A stretch of DNA of 64,000 nt from Zingiber officinale (lineage: Eukaryota; Streptophyta; Magnoliopsida; Zingiberales; Zingiberaceae): NCBI RefSeq assembly GCF_018446385.1, contig NC_055991.1:104779712-104843711 (forward strand). The letters run 5' to 3'. The notes below the pieces were generated by a model. It worked only from the letters and a program-made list of their open reading frames with translations, had not been told where the DNA came from and did no database searches. The position numbers and the translations under genes were made by a program. Positions 11,501 to 23,854 of this stretch are shown here, in pieces (within the stretch, counting starts at the first letter, position 1; every line of letters begins with the position of its first letter).

Positions 11501-11960
11501 GGGATCATGTTTGGTGATATGCCAATTTCTGATGGTTTATTAGTGAATATTTCAATATATACATAATTATACATGAAGAGATACCCATTAATTGTGATCT
11601 AATCATAATTTCTCTCTTGTTATGTATTGTATTATGAACTTCATTAATTGAGTTTAAAATCCAATCAGATACATAGAGAATGTACACTCAAATAGTGATT
11701 TTATTTTTCCAATAAATAGTATATTATCTAAGGTAATTATCTTAGGACATCTCTCAAATATAATATTTATATGAAGTATAAGTTAGGTTAAGCGATTTTT
11801 CTTAACTCCTAATAAGGTCAAATTTGGTTCTTCAATGTACTTAGTTAAAATACATTTTATTTTATAGCTAGTATCACACAACTTATTCCTGCTAAGCAAA
11901 TTAGACAAGAAATTTTCAACATGCAAAGTTTTCTTAATAAATAAATTTAAAGAGATGTTA
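11500..11960. other. AT-rich unassigned stretch
   Basis: I see no coding, LTR or repeat structure that I can name here. It lies between a chromovirus leader and a copia remnant and is probably decayed element sequence. Confidence 0.4.
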
Positions 11961-12890
11961 ACTCAATTACCTTTAACTTGCGTTATCCAAATTTTGACTT
12001 GGGCTCGAGTTCTGATTCAGCTCTAGCTTCATCAATTGAGTCTTTGAAATTTGATTGAGCAATAAGATCGATGCAATTAACTTGTTTAGGTTCAGCTTCT
12101 TTATTTTTAGCACTTAGCTTTTCCTAAAGCTCTTTTGCATCTTTGAAAGACCCGACTTTCTCAAGTTGGGCTTGAGTTAGACCATAAAGGATGATGGTAG
12201 TAGCTTTTGCATTTGATTGAACTGCTTGTTTCATGCTGCTTGTCCATGATTTGAACCTGCATAGCTCACCTTTTGTGTCTCTTGACAAGTTAATTTCATT
12301 TTGGATACTTTCCTAGCATTCTGAGTTAGTTTTAAGAATATTTTCCATCTTTCTCCTCCAATTGGAAAAACTTTTGCCATTGAAAAGAGGAGGGTAGGTT
12401 ATGCTAAATTCTTTCTATAAAGACATATATGCAAAAAGTATTTGTTCAAGTTGTACTAAGGCTTAGGATAGAATATGAGTTTGGTATGGTTGTAATTAGA
12501 ATTTTGATTTGGGTATGAGCTAGGCTTGGATTATTAATCAATTAATTGTTTGTCTCTGATTCTAAGCACAAAGTTAGTCCTATAGGTTAGATTTAGATTT
12601 TACTTTGGATGAATTTAGCAAGAGTTTTAAAAATTTGCTTCTAGGTCGTGGCAAAACACATTATCTTCTTGAGTATCGGAGCAACGACCACTTCCTAGAC
12701 AAACCTTTTTAAGAATCAGGAGCTAAATCAACTTCAATACGTTGTCTTGGTCTAACTAATTTAGAATGAGGTGAGATAACTTCTGCTAGTTTCACTTGAT
12801 TAGAAGCACCAAGTAGGGAAATCCAGTCTAAACATGCAACTATCCAAACTTTCTTAGGTTTTATCAACTCAACCCGTTTTAATACCAAAT
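11960..12890 (-). pseudogene. Ty1/copia gag remnant with decayed primer site
   Basis: Read on the minus strand from about 12415, a UBN2/DUF4219-type gag start is visible (PPLFNGKSFSNWRRKMEN, then an LYGLTQAQLEKVGSF-like segment near 12180). It is interrupted by stops. Near 12877-12890 the minus strand reads ATTTGGTATTAAAACG, a mutated relative of the TGGTATCAGAGC primer site, next to an LTR boundary. Pol is absent, so the element is a 5' fragment. Confidence 0.7.
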
Positions 12891-13678
12891 TGTAGAATCG
12901 AAATTGATGCTAGTAAGAATTTTTAAAACAAATATTATATAATAACTAAATCAATCAAAATTAGCATAGCAGAATAACAAATTCACTTAGACTAATTCAA
13001 TTAAGTAAGACAAAGGCAAAAATAATATCTAACAATTTAAGCATGCAAACTAATCAATCAAGCTAGAAGTATAAATATGCAGTAGTTTAAAAATTAATTC
13101 TTATTTCTAATTTCTCCTAGGTGGAGAAACCTTACAGAAAAAAATCTAAAAAGTTAAGCACGATCAAACAGATTAAAGCAATACTAAAACAAAGGAAAAT
13201 ATTACTCTAGGTGTTGCTAAAAGAAAATGATATGCAAGTTACAACGTGTCACAACACATAAGGTGAAAGAACACTCAAAGCATGAGAATAAGAGTGAATT
13301 GTTTGTAGATTGGACATCTTGAAGGTTTGGCTCGAAACTCCTTATATAGTACTCTCTCGGTCGATTGGAGCCTCTCGGTCGCCTATGAGCCTCTCGGTTG
13401 CCTGTATAGGTGCTAACATGGCTACAACTTCTATTTGGTAGATAACATTAACTTTGACTTCATTGCCGTCTGTAGAGCTATCTTATCTTAACCTAACTAG
13501 CTCGGGTTGTCGATAACTTCATCTTCCTAGTTGCTTGGAAGCTGCTCTGATTGCTCGTACACTGCGGTCACTTGGACCCTCCAAAATCCAATCGTCGAGA
13601 GTTAACATTAGCTAGTCACCCCCTGGACTCCACCCAGTTGCCTAGAATCGTCTAACATGCTTCCCTGCAATTGTTACA
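12891..13678 (-). repeat. Probable copia 5' LTR
   Basis: On the plus strand this segment begins TGTAGAATCG and ends TTGTTACA, so the ends form the short inverted repeat TGTA/TACA. It borders the primer-site relict of the gag fragment. The minus strand has a TATA-type box (CTATATAAGGAG) near 13350. The second LTR is missing, so the boundary rests on the end motifs only. Confidence 0.55.
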
Positions 13679-13769
13679 CGTAATGAGTATGATATAGGAT
13701 ATAAAGTTACTTGCACTTACTTGACTAGATTTGACTTGTCTAATTCAATTTTACCAAGTAATTAGCTGT

Positions 13770-13890
13770 CAGCAGATTTCACACACTTAAACTTTTTACC
13801 AAGCAACTTTCATCTGATTCCACACACTTGAACTTTTTACCAAGCAACTAACTTTCATCTGATTCCACACATTTGAACTTGATTCACCTA
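13770..13890. repeat. Short tandem repeat, about 50 bp
   Basis: Three consecutive copies of a unit containing tgattccacacacttgaact and tttaccaagcaact, the last one diverged. Confidence 0.7.
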
Positions 13891-14327
13891 ACCTCTAGCA
13901 AGAAATTTGTCTGTCAAACCTTAATAATTTGGACTTAATTCACCTAGCCTCCAAATAGAAATTTTGTTTACCAAAACTTAATTACTTGGACTTGATTCAC
14001 CTAGTATCTAGCTAGAATTTTTATCTGCTTAGTATCCAACCAAGACTTAGCTCATGCCTGATTCCCAATTAGGACTTAGCTGCTTAGATCCACTAAGACT
14101 TGATCACTGCCTAGTTCGAAATCAAAACTTTAACACCTGTCAAGTATTCTGTACCTGAAACTTAACTCAATTGGTTTGATCACAACTAACCTAACTTTAA
14201 TCTAGTCATATATCAAAACTCTGGTTACATGTTGTGCACCCAATATTAACCTAAAATATCTTGTTGATATCTGACCTTCCTATGTAAAAGGTCACTATGC
14301 TAGTATAAAATGTCTTCATAATTTATT

Positions 14328-14461
14328 TATCTATATTTTATCATGATGGTAAAAAGGCGAATACGCTCGCCCCCGCTAATCTATCCCAGAGCCAACACGG
14401 AAGAGGTAAATCACGGACGGCTACTAACCTTTAAAATAATGATATCTATATTTTATCATGA
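14328..14461. mobile_element. Short insertion flanked by a perfect 19-bp duplication
   Basis: The 19-mer tatctatattttatcatga occurs at 14328-14346 and 14443-14461, bracketing a 96-bp GC-richer insert (14347-14442). Long perfect duplications of this kind are made by LINE-type integration, so the insert is probably a SINE or truncated retroposon. It lies about 270 bp before the NOP53 start codon. I cannot name the family. Confidence 0.65.
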
Positions 14462-14709
14462 AGTTGATGATATTAGATCACTTGAATTGAAGAATATAAT
14501 CCTTTACTCTAACCATAGCCTTTCAAGTTGGTGACCATATTAATAAGTGTTTATTAAATTTAATGAGTTATTTTAAATATATTTATTTAATTAATTTTTA
14601 TATATTAATTTTGTTTATAGGCCAACATTAGGTCACGCCGCCGCCCAAGCTCTTCGCTTGCCTCCCGCTTATTCCTCTAATTTGGTAGCAGAGGTTGGCG
14701 AAGAAGGGA

Positions 14710-17700
14710 ATGGGAAAGGCGGCGAAGGGATCGCGGAAGGGGAAGAAGGCATGGAGGGCCAACATCAGCACCAACGACATCGACGATTACTTCGACAAGT
14801 CCACCAAGGACTCCCTCACCGGCAAGGCCTCCGCCATCGCCTCCCTCCCCAGCGACTCCCTCTTCTATGTTGACACGAAATCTACTGACAGTAAGTGTCA
14901 TCTACTTCTTCCTTTCTTGTAAGGCTAAATCCTGCCCAGTAGTCATGCTCTTGTTTGTCCCGTTTTACGCTCGTTCAAGGTCAATTACGCTGGTCTTGGA
15001 GGAATGTGGACTGTAATGGAGCTGTAGGACATGATAATCATTTAGAAAAACGTGGTTCTGTTATGTGGATTGCTTGCAGAATTGGGTTATTTGAGGATCG
15101 AAATGATCTTACATTTAATTTTAATAGGTGGACACCATAGGTCGTTCGATAACGAGTTTTTTTTGGGTGATGAGAAATTGTCCAATGCTACCTAAACCGA
15201 GTGATTGACTGATAGTGTTGTAACTGCACAGAGAAATAAAAATCCACGATCGTTTCTCACTTGTCAAGCTTAAGTATTTGACATTTTACTGGTGATGGTT
15301 GTTTTCACCTAGGGTACTAAACAGGTTTATACAGTACGGATTGTTAGCATCTTTTTTATTGTGAAGATCCAATCACATATATCAGATGATTATTAGGCAT
15401 TATCGTGTCTATGTAAACTAATATCATTGGCGTCCCACTGGAAATATCAATAATGGTGAACAATCAGGTCTTATGTTGGATTTACTAAATTAACATCGTT
15501 TTTGTTTTCATTGTTAACACAGTATCCTATGTTTTTTTTTAAGGTTATTGGGAGTGTCCCAAGTCATTGAGACTGTTCACTAAATAGTCTATACTTCTCA
15601 AGATATTTGTCTGTGATATGCCAATAGTTCTCTAACCTCTGAGTAGAATGTGGCATATGTTGCTATTGCATTCCTTTAAATGAATATAATTTTTTTCCAA
15701 TCAAGAACTAAAACTAATAGTTGTAGTTTGTTGAGATGCTATTAAGAGATGGAGAAGAAAATATACTTTTCTTTCTTTTAGAATACAACATACAAAGTGT
15801 TGCAATTCCATCTCAAGTTTATAAGTTATGCTCCTCCCAAGTGTTTGATGGATAAACAAAAGAAAATTTATGGGATTATTTAAAAGCCAATATTTTACAG
15901 AAAGAACATTTATAGTTTCTGTTTTGTTAGTATCAATATAAAACACAAAAATGCATGCCGAACCTTCACATGTAGTTTTCATTGTGCATCATTCTGCCTT
16001 TCTAGTAATTAATTTGAGTAGCTTTAGTTGAGGTATGAAACAACTTGGAAAGCAACCCTTGAATGTTGTTTTTTCTCTCTCTGTTCCATGTGAAATTCAC
16101 ATTCCAATTTGGCAGTAGCTTGGCCACATATGGTATATGACCATGCTATCTAGTGGATGCAATTGGCTTCTGCAGTCAGTAGCTGCATTTTTTTTGGGTA
16201 TTAGTTCTTTTACTAACTTAACTAGGTAGAATACCACATTATCGAGGTCTATTGATTGTTATTGACTGATGCAGAAATACCTGCTAAAAGAAAAATTGAG
16301 AAACACAGGGAAAAAGTTCTCCATTACGAGAGCTTGCTTCAGAAAAATCCTTTTGTCCAAGCTGTTCCATCTTCTTCTTCAAAAAAATCAAAGCGGAAAA
16401 AGAAACAAGTGAACACACAAATAATACAGACTGACAAGTCTTCACAGGCGAGCAATTTTTCTGAAGTGTTTTTATATAAAAGTTGACTATATGCATCTCT
16501 TATACTGTTTATGTCTTCAGGTAGATGATATGACTTCCACTCTAACTGACATATGGAATAATGAAGGTTCTTTGACTTCTCTACTGCTCATTTGGTCTAT
16601 TGTATTGCTAAGTTCTAAAACTTGATTTCAACATCATAAGTTATCTTTAAATATTGCAGGTGAAGCAACTGACAGGCCTAAAAAGGTGAGTTTTTTCGTA
16701 TTTAATCAATTTTTGGTAATAAGTCCTTGGTACCCATGTGAATGTGTCTCGGATAATTGTTTGTTTCTTGAATTCATAATCTTGTAATGTATCCCAAGAA
16801 AAAGTTTGGTAAATTTAAGACACTTGAATTTTCTATTTGATTTTGTCTTTGGTCTAGTACAAGACATGATAACGTATCACCACTTCTATCTTGATTATTT
16901 CATTAGTTGAACCATTAATATTTGAAATGAGCATTTGCTCCTCCATTGAGATTGTAAATTATGATGCAAAGCTGTATTTTGTTGTTGATATTGTTTAGTA
17001 GGACAAGTATGTGCTATCTAATGCCACTAAATTTTATATGAACAATCTTTTTTTTTCTGCATTAGCCGACTCCATCTTGTGGGATAAGGCTTGGTTGTTA
17101 GTGTGATGGTTGGTTTCTATATTTAAATGGTCCTATGCAAAATGCTGAATAGCTGCTATAGTATTTACCGACTAAGATAAAAAGTCCTTTTAAGATAATG
17201 TATAGAGAGCCAAATTATTCTATTTGATTATTCCAAACTGTTATGCGAATTAAATTAAAATATTTTGAGTGACAGAAGATAAAATCCACAAAATGCCTAC
17301 CATTGAGCTAATCAATTTTCATATTGTACCATAAGCATATGATTGAAGGCAACCTTAGCGCAATGGTAAAGTTATTGCCATGTGACTTAAGAGGCCACGG
17401 GTTTGAGTCGTGGTAACAACCTCTTACAATGCGGGGTAAGACCGCGTACAATAGACCCGGGTCCTGCATTGGTGGGAGATTCGTGCACTGGCTGCCTTTT
17501 TTTTTACCATAAGCATATGATTAACAATGTTTTGCTTCATTGACAAGATGGATTATTTATTTATGATGGTGTTGGATCATGTTATGCCATATTTTCTTAA
17601 GGTTGGACTAGGGGTTTTACTTTTAAGTGTCTGTTCCTTCCTCAATAAGCATATCAGTAGTTGAGAAGTTTCTCATTTCTCAACCACTTGATTTTAACTT

Positions 17701-18352
17701 ATCTTTTTTTAAAATTTCTTCGCATTTTCAATCTCGCAGAAACAGAAGTCTTCCATCATTCCAGCTGTTGAAGTGGAGCCACCAGGCTGTTCATTTAACC
17801 CTTCATTTGAGGCTCATCAAGTAAATATTCAAATCTTTATGCGCTATTGCTTTGGCATGCATAGTTATTCCCATTCTCCTTTGTAGGATCTCACTTCTGT
17901 GTTCTGTCCTACTGTCTATATAGGATTCATTGGCTCTAGCTGTTGCCAGTGAGATGCAGAAAATTTATAAAAAAGAATTGGGTCCTCAGCCTGTACCAGA
18001 AACAGTTCCAGGAGAAGCAATTGCAGATGAAGACGTGAGCATTACAAATCTCTTTTAATTGTTCTTATTATAAAAAAAAATGATTTATTGTTGAAGATAT
18101 TTGATTTGTAGCAAAAAAAAAGCTACTTCTTTGATGAGCCCTTGGTTATCTCTTTGCCATTTTTTTGAAGGGAAATTAGCTGCGGCCAAAACCATTCCGT
18201 TATCTTTAAATTAATGCACTGAATCTGAAGGTTAAACCATCACACCAAACATAGAAAGAAAGCAACATATATTACTTTTTTGTTTACACTATAATAGATG
18301 AATTACATTATCAGAAACCAATAATTGGTGGCATTTGATAATACTAGTGTTG

Positions 18353-18392
<40 letters not shown>

Positions 18393-21300
18393 ATTAACAA
18401 ACATTCAACCTTTATAACTGTTAGGTAGCAATGTCAATTTGCGTATTTAGTCTTAAACAAATGTATGCATGTTCCTTCTCTTCATTTTTTTAACTTTTAA
18501 AGAAACTTAAAAGGGCAAAGATATTAATCTGCTCCAAACTAAATAGCAGCATAAGACTAAAATAGACCACATTGGTATCTCACAAATTTTTAGAAAAAAA
18601 TTAGGTGTTGGTTGTGTCAGTTAAAATACAATCACCATTAAGAAAGAACTAAGATGGAAATCATCTGTAAGCTAGATTGCCTGGTTTTATGTCTTCCTTT
18701 GCTTCTCTCAAATATTACTCTTAGACATCAATATTAAGACTTCACCATGTGCAATTTTTATAATGTCAAACTAATCAGTTGGGCTCAAGTGTTAATTAAA
18801 TTCGGCATTTTATAGTGTCAACAATCAGCTGGACGTAAGTGTTAACTAAAGTCAGGACACTGCATTCTATAATTCCAACCAATTAGTTGGGGCCGAAGTG
18901 TTATTTAAATTCAGTACACTGCATCTTTTAGCAGAACCAACCTAGGGCTGCATTCCGCCTTGCTGTATTTATAAAAACTAGCACTTTCTAGGACTTGGAG
19001 CCTAGGATTCATGCTAAGGCAAAAGGAACTTACTGAAATTCCGCTGGAAATGGAAGGCATTGTTTGAATTTTATTTAGTTGCCCTCAATTACACACGTTT
19101 CTTGATTTTTTCTTTCTAAAAACCTTCAAGAATTGTTGCTTTTTAAAAACAAAAAGGTATTTTACATTAGCTAGAGAATGAATTGTATTTACCATGCATT
19201 TTCAGCTGTGTTTAAAATGTGCAAACTCAAGATGACTATATTTTTCTTCTTTTGTGCCTTTTGCAGTTATTGAGGTAGACAAAAATAGTTTATGAAAGTT
19301 TGCCTTTGATAAGGAAAATGTGTTAAAGGAAACTGGAAAATATTTTGCTCTAAAAATGAATATTTTCTTCTTTTTTTTCAGAAATATTTTCTGGAGGCAG
19401 ACAATGGAAATGAAAGTGATATAGAAGAGGAAACAGATAATATTACTGATCAACAACCTCTGCCAAGGTAAGCCTTCTGGCATTCCCTCTTCTCCATTGC
19501 AAAAGCAAAACGTGGAACACTCCAAAACATGTTGATGTGAAGTTCAAGTTTGTATCTTGCTTCATTGCAGTTTGCTGTTTGCATAAGATGGTTACAAAGT
19601 TATAGTTCCTTGGAAACTATGATATGTTTGGTTTTTGAAGGATTTAACTGTTTATTATTACTTCTATCATGACATTTTCATTTGTCTGTTTACCACATCA
19701 AGTGAAGTCATTGTCTGAAATACTTTCTTTATAGCAAATGATTACTTAGTATTGTAACTATAGTTTACTTAAATCTTCGTCTTTTAGTTCCTATCTTTTC
19801 CATTACTAGATGCATTTCTCATTCATATACATGATAAACCTTCTTGGTTGATGTTATTTGTCAACCATATCGTCCTAATTGATGAGAATTGATAAAGGGT
19901 AATTGATGAGGGTGTACATAGCTTAAAATTGGGCGAAAGACTTGAAAAACCAACACATCAAGGTAAGTAGAACTAAAATAAATAATATGAAAGAATGGAT
20001 ATAGTATTTAAGAGTTGTATCTATTTGATTAGAAGTTGTAAGAGGTAGGGAGATTAAAAAAATAACTTTTTAGTTAATGTAAGAAAGAAGATTTAATTGC
20101 TTTAGTAAGGTAGTAATATATCCTTGCATAGAGCTTGTTAGAGGGATCAAAATCATGTAAGAAACTCTAAATATTCAGGACAAACATGATTTGATGATGT
20201 TGATTCTAATTTCATTATGAACTCCTGATATTACTCATTTATTTGTTGATACTGATTGTCTTAAGCTGCCTAATAGCTCGTTCATTTATTGCCAATTGAT
20301 ATTTAAAATGGTATGCTTGGAGTTAAAGAATTCAAATTTACCAGTCAAGTTGATCACTGTTTGACATGTTTCTATGTCTCATATGTTGGTACCATGAAAA
20401 TTTAAGTTAAATGTTTATAGAATGTACCATGTGAAAATTTAAGTCATATGTTGGTATGTTTAATGAAGGAGAGCCTTGGCGCAACGGTAAAAGTTGTTGC
20501 CATGTGACCAAAAGGTCACGGGTTCGAATCCTGAAAACAGCCTCTTGCAAAAAGCAGGGTAAGACTGCGTACAATGGATCCTTCCCCGGGACCCTGCATA
20601 GCGGGAGCTTCGTGCACCGGGCTGCCCTTTACCATGGTTTAAAAAATTGTATGCAAGTGGTATACAAATTAATGTATTCCATCGAGCTTACTGCATATGC
20701 AGTATGTGTGTGTATATTCACTCAATACAAAAAATTAAAATTTATATATTGATAAAAATGGCTGGCCGACATACATACCAAAAAGTATATTTATCAACAC
20801 ATCCAATTCATTCTTCAACATAGAGAATAATATATGTTAATCATAGGGATTCATTGTCACTTTGTTAGAAAATGTAATCTGATGAAATTATTTACTTATT
20901 TGTCATTTGTTAACTCCAAAGAGCAGTCCCTTCACCCTTGAGTTCAACTACTAGATTTGCTAACCAAATCCTCATGGGGTCTTAAAATTGAATATATTGG
21001 AAAAGTTCTAGCTCCTGGTTTGTCGTATCTAATAAAAAGGTGAAATAAAATTCAGTAAGAGAATGAGTTCAAGACTTGTTTCGAGTGAAGAGCTTGAAAC
21101 ATGTCTAAGCTCTTACTCAATTGACATCTACCCTGCCTTATCCAATCAATGATGCTGACTTTTCTTCTATTCTCTTCTTGCAACTAACAGGCCTATCAAC
21201 CTAAATGTAAATATCCTATAATACTAGGGATTTACATGTAATTTTTTTACACAGTTGAATAATAAATATATTTATAGGGGAATATAATTTTTCCATTTCA

Positions 21301-22914
21301 AATGCTACTTTGGGGAAATAACCCTAGTAATTTTTTGATTTTTCTAAGTAGAATCTATTTTTGTTCAATAAGGTTGGTATGTTTGTCTATAATTTCTTTC
21401 CGGTAGGAAATCCTTTAATACTTCCATGTAATACAGTATTTTCTTTAATATTATCATAGTTATCTACTTATCTTTACCAATTCTTAAGACCTTGGCAAAA
21501 GGCTCTGATGAAGATTGTTGCCCAATTAACTTTCACGAAATCTGCAGTGTTAATCGTCTCAATTAGGAGCTTCATTTTCTTTATTTTGCAACAGAAAGTC
21601 AAAAACAAAGAGGGTAACTCGTGTGGAATTAAATCGACGAGCCAGGCGCAAGGAGCAGCTAAAAACAGAACTACAAGCTGAGAAGATAAGCAAACTTTCC
21701 AAGGAAATTGATAGGTAACTAAAAGAATTCTCATTGACAAATGATCCTCTGGTTCCTTTCATGTTCAAGCTTAACGGCTGCATTTGCTCAACAGTTTACC
21801 AGATATAATGAAGGAAATAACTAAAGAGGATGAAGAGAAAAATAGAAGACTGATAAGGCGCACTGTGGCTAAGCAGGAGAGACTGAAATCTGCACCACCT
21901 CGTCTAGGAAAGTACAAGTAATGTCCTAAAACTTGTTTCTTGTCTCTGAATTTACTTCACCTGAATCATTAATGTTGATCAAAGAACATGATGTTCTGGT
22001 ATGCATTCAGTGGCTGTTGGTAGCTTTAATCTGTCCAGCATTATTCAGATATCAATAGTTCTAGATGGGTATTTCCAACAGGATAATATATTTTTGTCCT
22101 AAATCCAAATGATCTATTGTTATTTTTGTTTAGGTAAAATATTAAAACTCGTATTTGCAGTCACTGTAAACTTTGTAGAATCTTTAGGACAAAATAAGCT
22201 CGTTCAAGCAACTTCTTTTTCCATCCGTTCAACCATGGCCTTATGAGCAGGTTTTATCTGAAATTATGTCGTGATGTGATTGCCTAGCTAAGCACGAAAT
22301 GTTTTTGTATCAATATATCTAGGATTGAATTTTAATGATACCTCTTATGGAACATACACATTTAATTGTTGATAAATATCATACCCATGAGGAATTCAAC
22401 ACTAGAGCATCTTGTTTTATGTTGGGGATTTCAGCAGTTTTTGGCTTTTTAAGTTTGTGAAGGCGTTGATGTTATAATTATTGAGTAAACCAGCATTGAA
22501 GTAGCAATCAGTCATTTGACGATGTTATATAACCTTCTTTGGTATAACAGACCAAGATGCATATATTTGACCCAAAGAACAAAAATGGTTTGTTGTGTTT
22601 ACTAAGCATCAATTCATTATAATTTTTGTCTGTTGGGATTTGGGAAATCTAATTACTCGTCTTTTCTACCATATTATAGATTTGAGCCAGCCCCTGTGCA
22701 AGTTCTTTTAACAGAGGAGATTTCTGGATCCCTTAGGAAGCTGAAGGTGAGCAGCTTCAGTTTGAAGCTTGTTTAAATCAAACCTTTGTATCATATTTAA
22801 TGTAATCTGAAATTTCGGTTACAGGGCTGTTGTACTCTTGTGAAGGATCGATACAAAAGTCTGGAGAAAAGGGGTCTGCTTCCTCCAAGAGCTAAAGGGA
22901 GCAGGTTACATTAG
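14710..22914 (+). CDS. NOP53: Ribosome biogenesis protein NOP53 (plant SMO4-type), 11 exons
   Basis: Exons: 14710-14890, 16275-16447, 16521-16566, 16660-16685, 17740-17820, 17924-18034, 19382-19467, 21595-21714, 21795-21917, 22680-22746, 22825-22914. They join to 1104 bases, or 367 aa. NOP53 acts late in 60S assembly, binding the 5S RNP region of pre-60S particles in the nucleolus and recruiting Mtr4 and the exosome for ITS2 trimming. Visible: basic N-terminus (GKAAKGSRKGKKAW), arch-interaction motif LFYVD at residues 51-55, conserved PPGCSFNPSFEAHQ (156-169), acidic stretch about 212-226, basic block KTKRVTRVELNRRARRKEQ near 240-255, and C-terminal SLRKLKG and KSLEKRGLLPPRAKGS. It is shorter than yeast or human homologues (about 455-478 aa). 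Intron 2 appears to start with GC. The ATG at 14710 is the first in frame. SINEs sit in introns 4 and 7. Confidence 0.92.
17345..17505 (+). mobile_element. Au-type SINE in NOP53 intron 4
   Basis: A 161-bp tRNA-derived element with a box A-like segment (tagcgcaatgg) and a degenerate box B (gggtttgagtc). It also has the Au SINE body phrase ggtaagaccgcgtacaata and a T-run tail. The 17-bp duplication accataagcatatgatt flanks it perfectly at 17328-17344 and 17506-17522. Confidence 0.9.
18356..18391. repeat. (TA)n microsatellite
   Basis: An uninterrupted TA run of about 18 units in NOP53 intron 6. Confidence 0.97.
20464..20633 (+). mobile_element. Au-type SINE in NOP53 intron 7
   Basis: A better preserved copy than 17345-17505. 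Box A is tggcgcaacgg and box B is ggttcgaatcc. The body includes taagactgcgtacaatgga and the 3' end gcaccgggctgcccttt, as in the widespread Au SINE family. No clear target duplication is visible. It lies on the sense strand of the host gene. Confidence 0.88.
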
Positions 22915-23854
22915 ATTGCTGAGCTATTGCTTTTTAGTAGCTTATAAATGTTCTTGACATAAGTCTTCCTATTAAAGTGGAAGGGTAAAATATAGAGACC
23001 TAGGATCTTTTGCTTATTTATCTGCTATGAATATGGCCTGTGTGCAAGCCAAATCATAAAATTGCTTCAACTTTTCTTCCTCAAGCATCTTAGTCTAGTA
23101 TTGGGTTTCTCGCTTTTGATCAGGAAGAGGAAATAATATAACATCAATGATGGGTAGATCAAGATGAACGTCAGACTCCTCAGCAATGATTTTGTGGATC
23201 ACTCCAAAAAATTTCTCCTTTTAAGTATGTTAATGATTCATAACTCCCAAGTTGTGGTCGTCAGACAGTTGTAGTTAGCTATACCTTGTTGAAGATGGAT
23301 AAATATGATTTGTATCCTTTATATATCGAGAAGTATTGACATAAAAAAATTTATAATTTTGTATTATTTTTTTGTCATCTTTTTCATGAAGGATTATGAT
23401 ATCTCCATTTCATTATCCTCTTGATTTAGGAATCATTGATTTATTGCTTCTTTTTCAGTCATTGTTTTCCAATTAGCAAGGATTTATTGGCGAGTAAATT
23501 AGAGAACGTTTCCTTTTTAACGGAGTTTATAGGTAAATTATAATTATTTATTGTACATAACACAACAAATTATCTATCCACTTCTCAAGTTAAATAACAA
23601 TTGAGTTTGGCAATGTTGCTGTGGAAGAAGGAAATTGACTCCATCGAATTTAAAATTTTAGTTTAGTTATTTTAAAATTTTGATTATTTTTAAATATCGT
23701 TTAATGGTTTGGTTTTAAAAATTTTTATTTGATTAACTTGAAAAAAATAAAATAAAAAATTAATTAGTAAAAAATTATTAGTATTATTTTTAATTAAAAA
23801 ATTTTGATTTCTTCTCGGAATTATCTTTCGGTACATTAGAGAAAAATCTCTAAT
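22915..23854. other. NOP53 3' flank
   Basis: AT-rich sequence with no further coding signal. gcttataaatgt near 22940 could serve as a weak polyadenylation region. From about 23640 the base composition becomes very A/T-rich. Confidence 0.5.

Noticed and set aside
17345..17420. tRNA-like box A and box B (also at 20470-20540)
   Set aside because: They are the heads of Au-type SINEs; the tRNA body cannot fold properly and SINE 3' parts follow.
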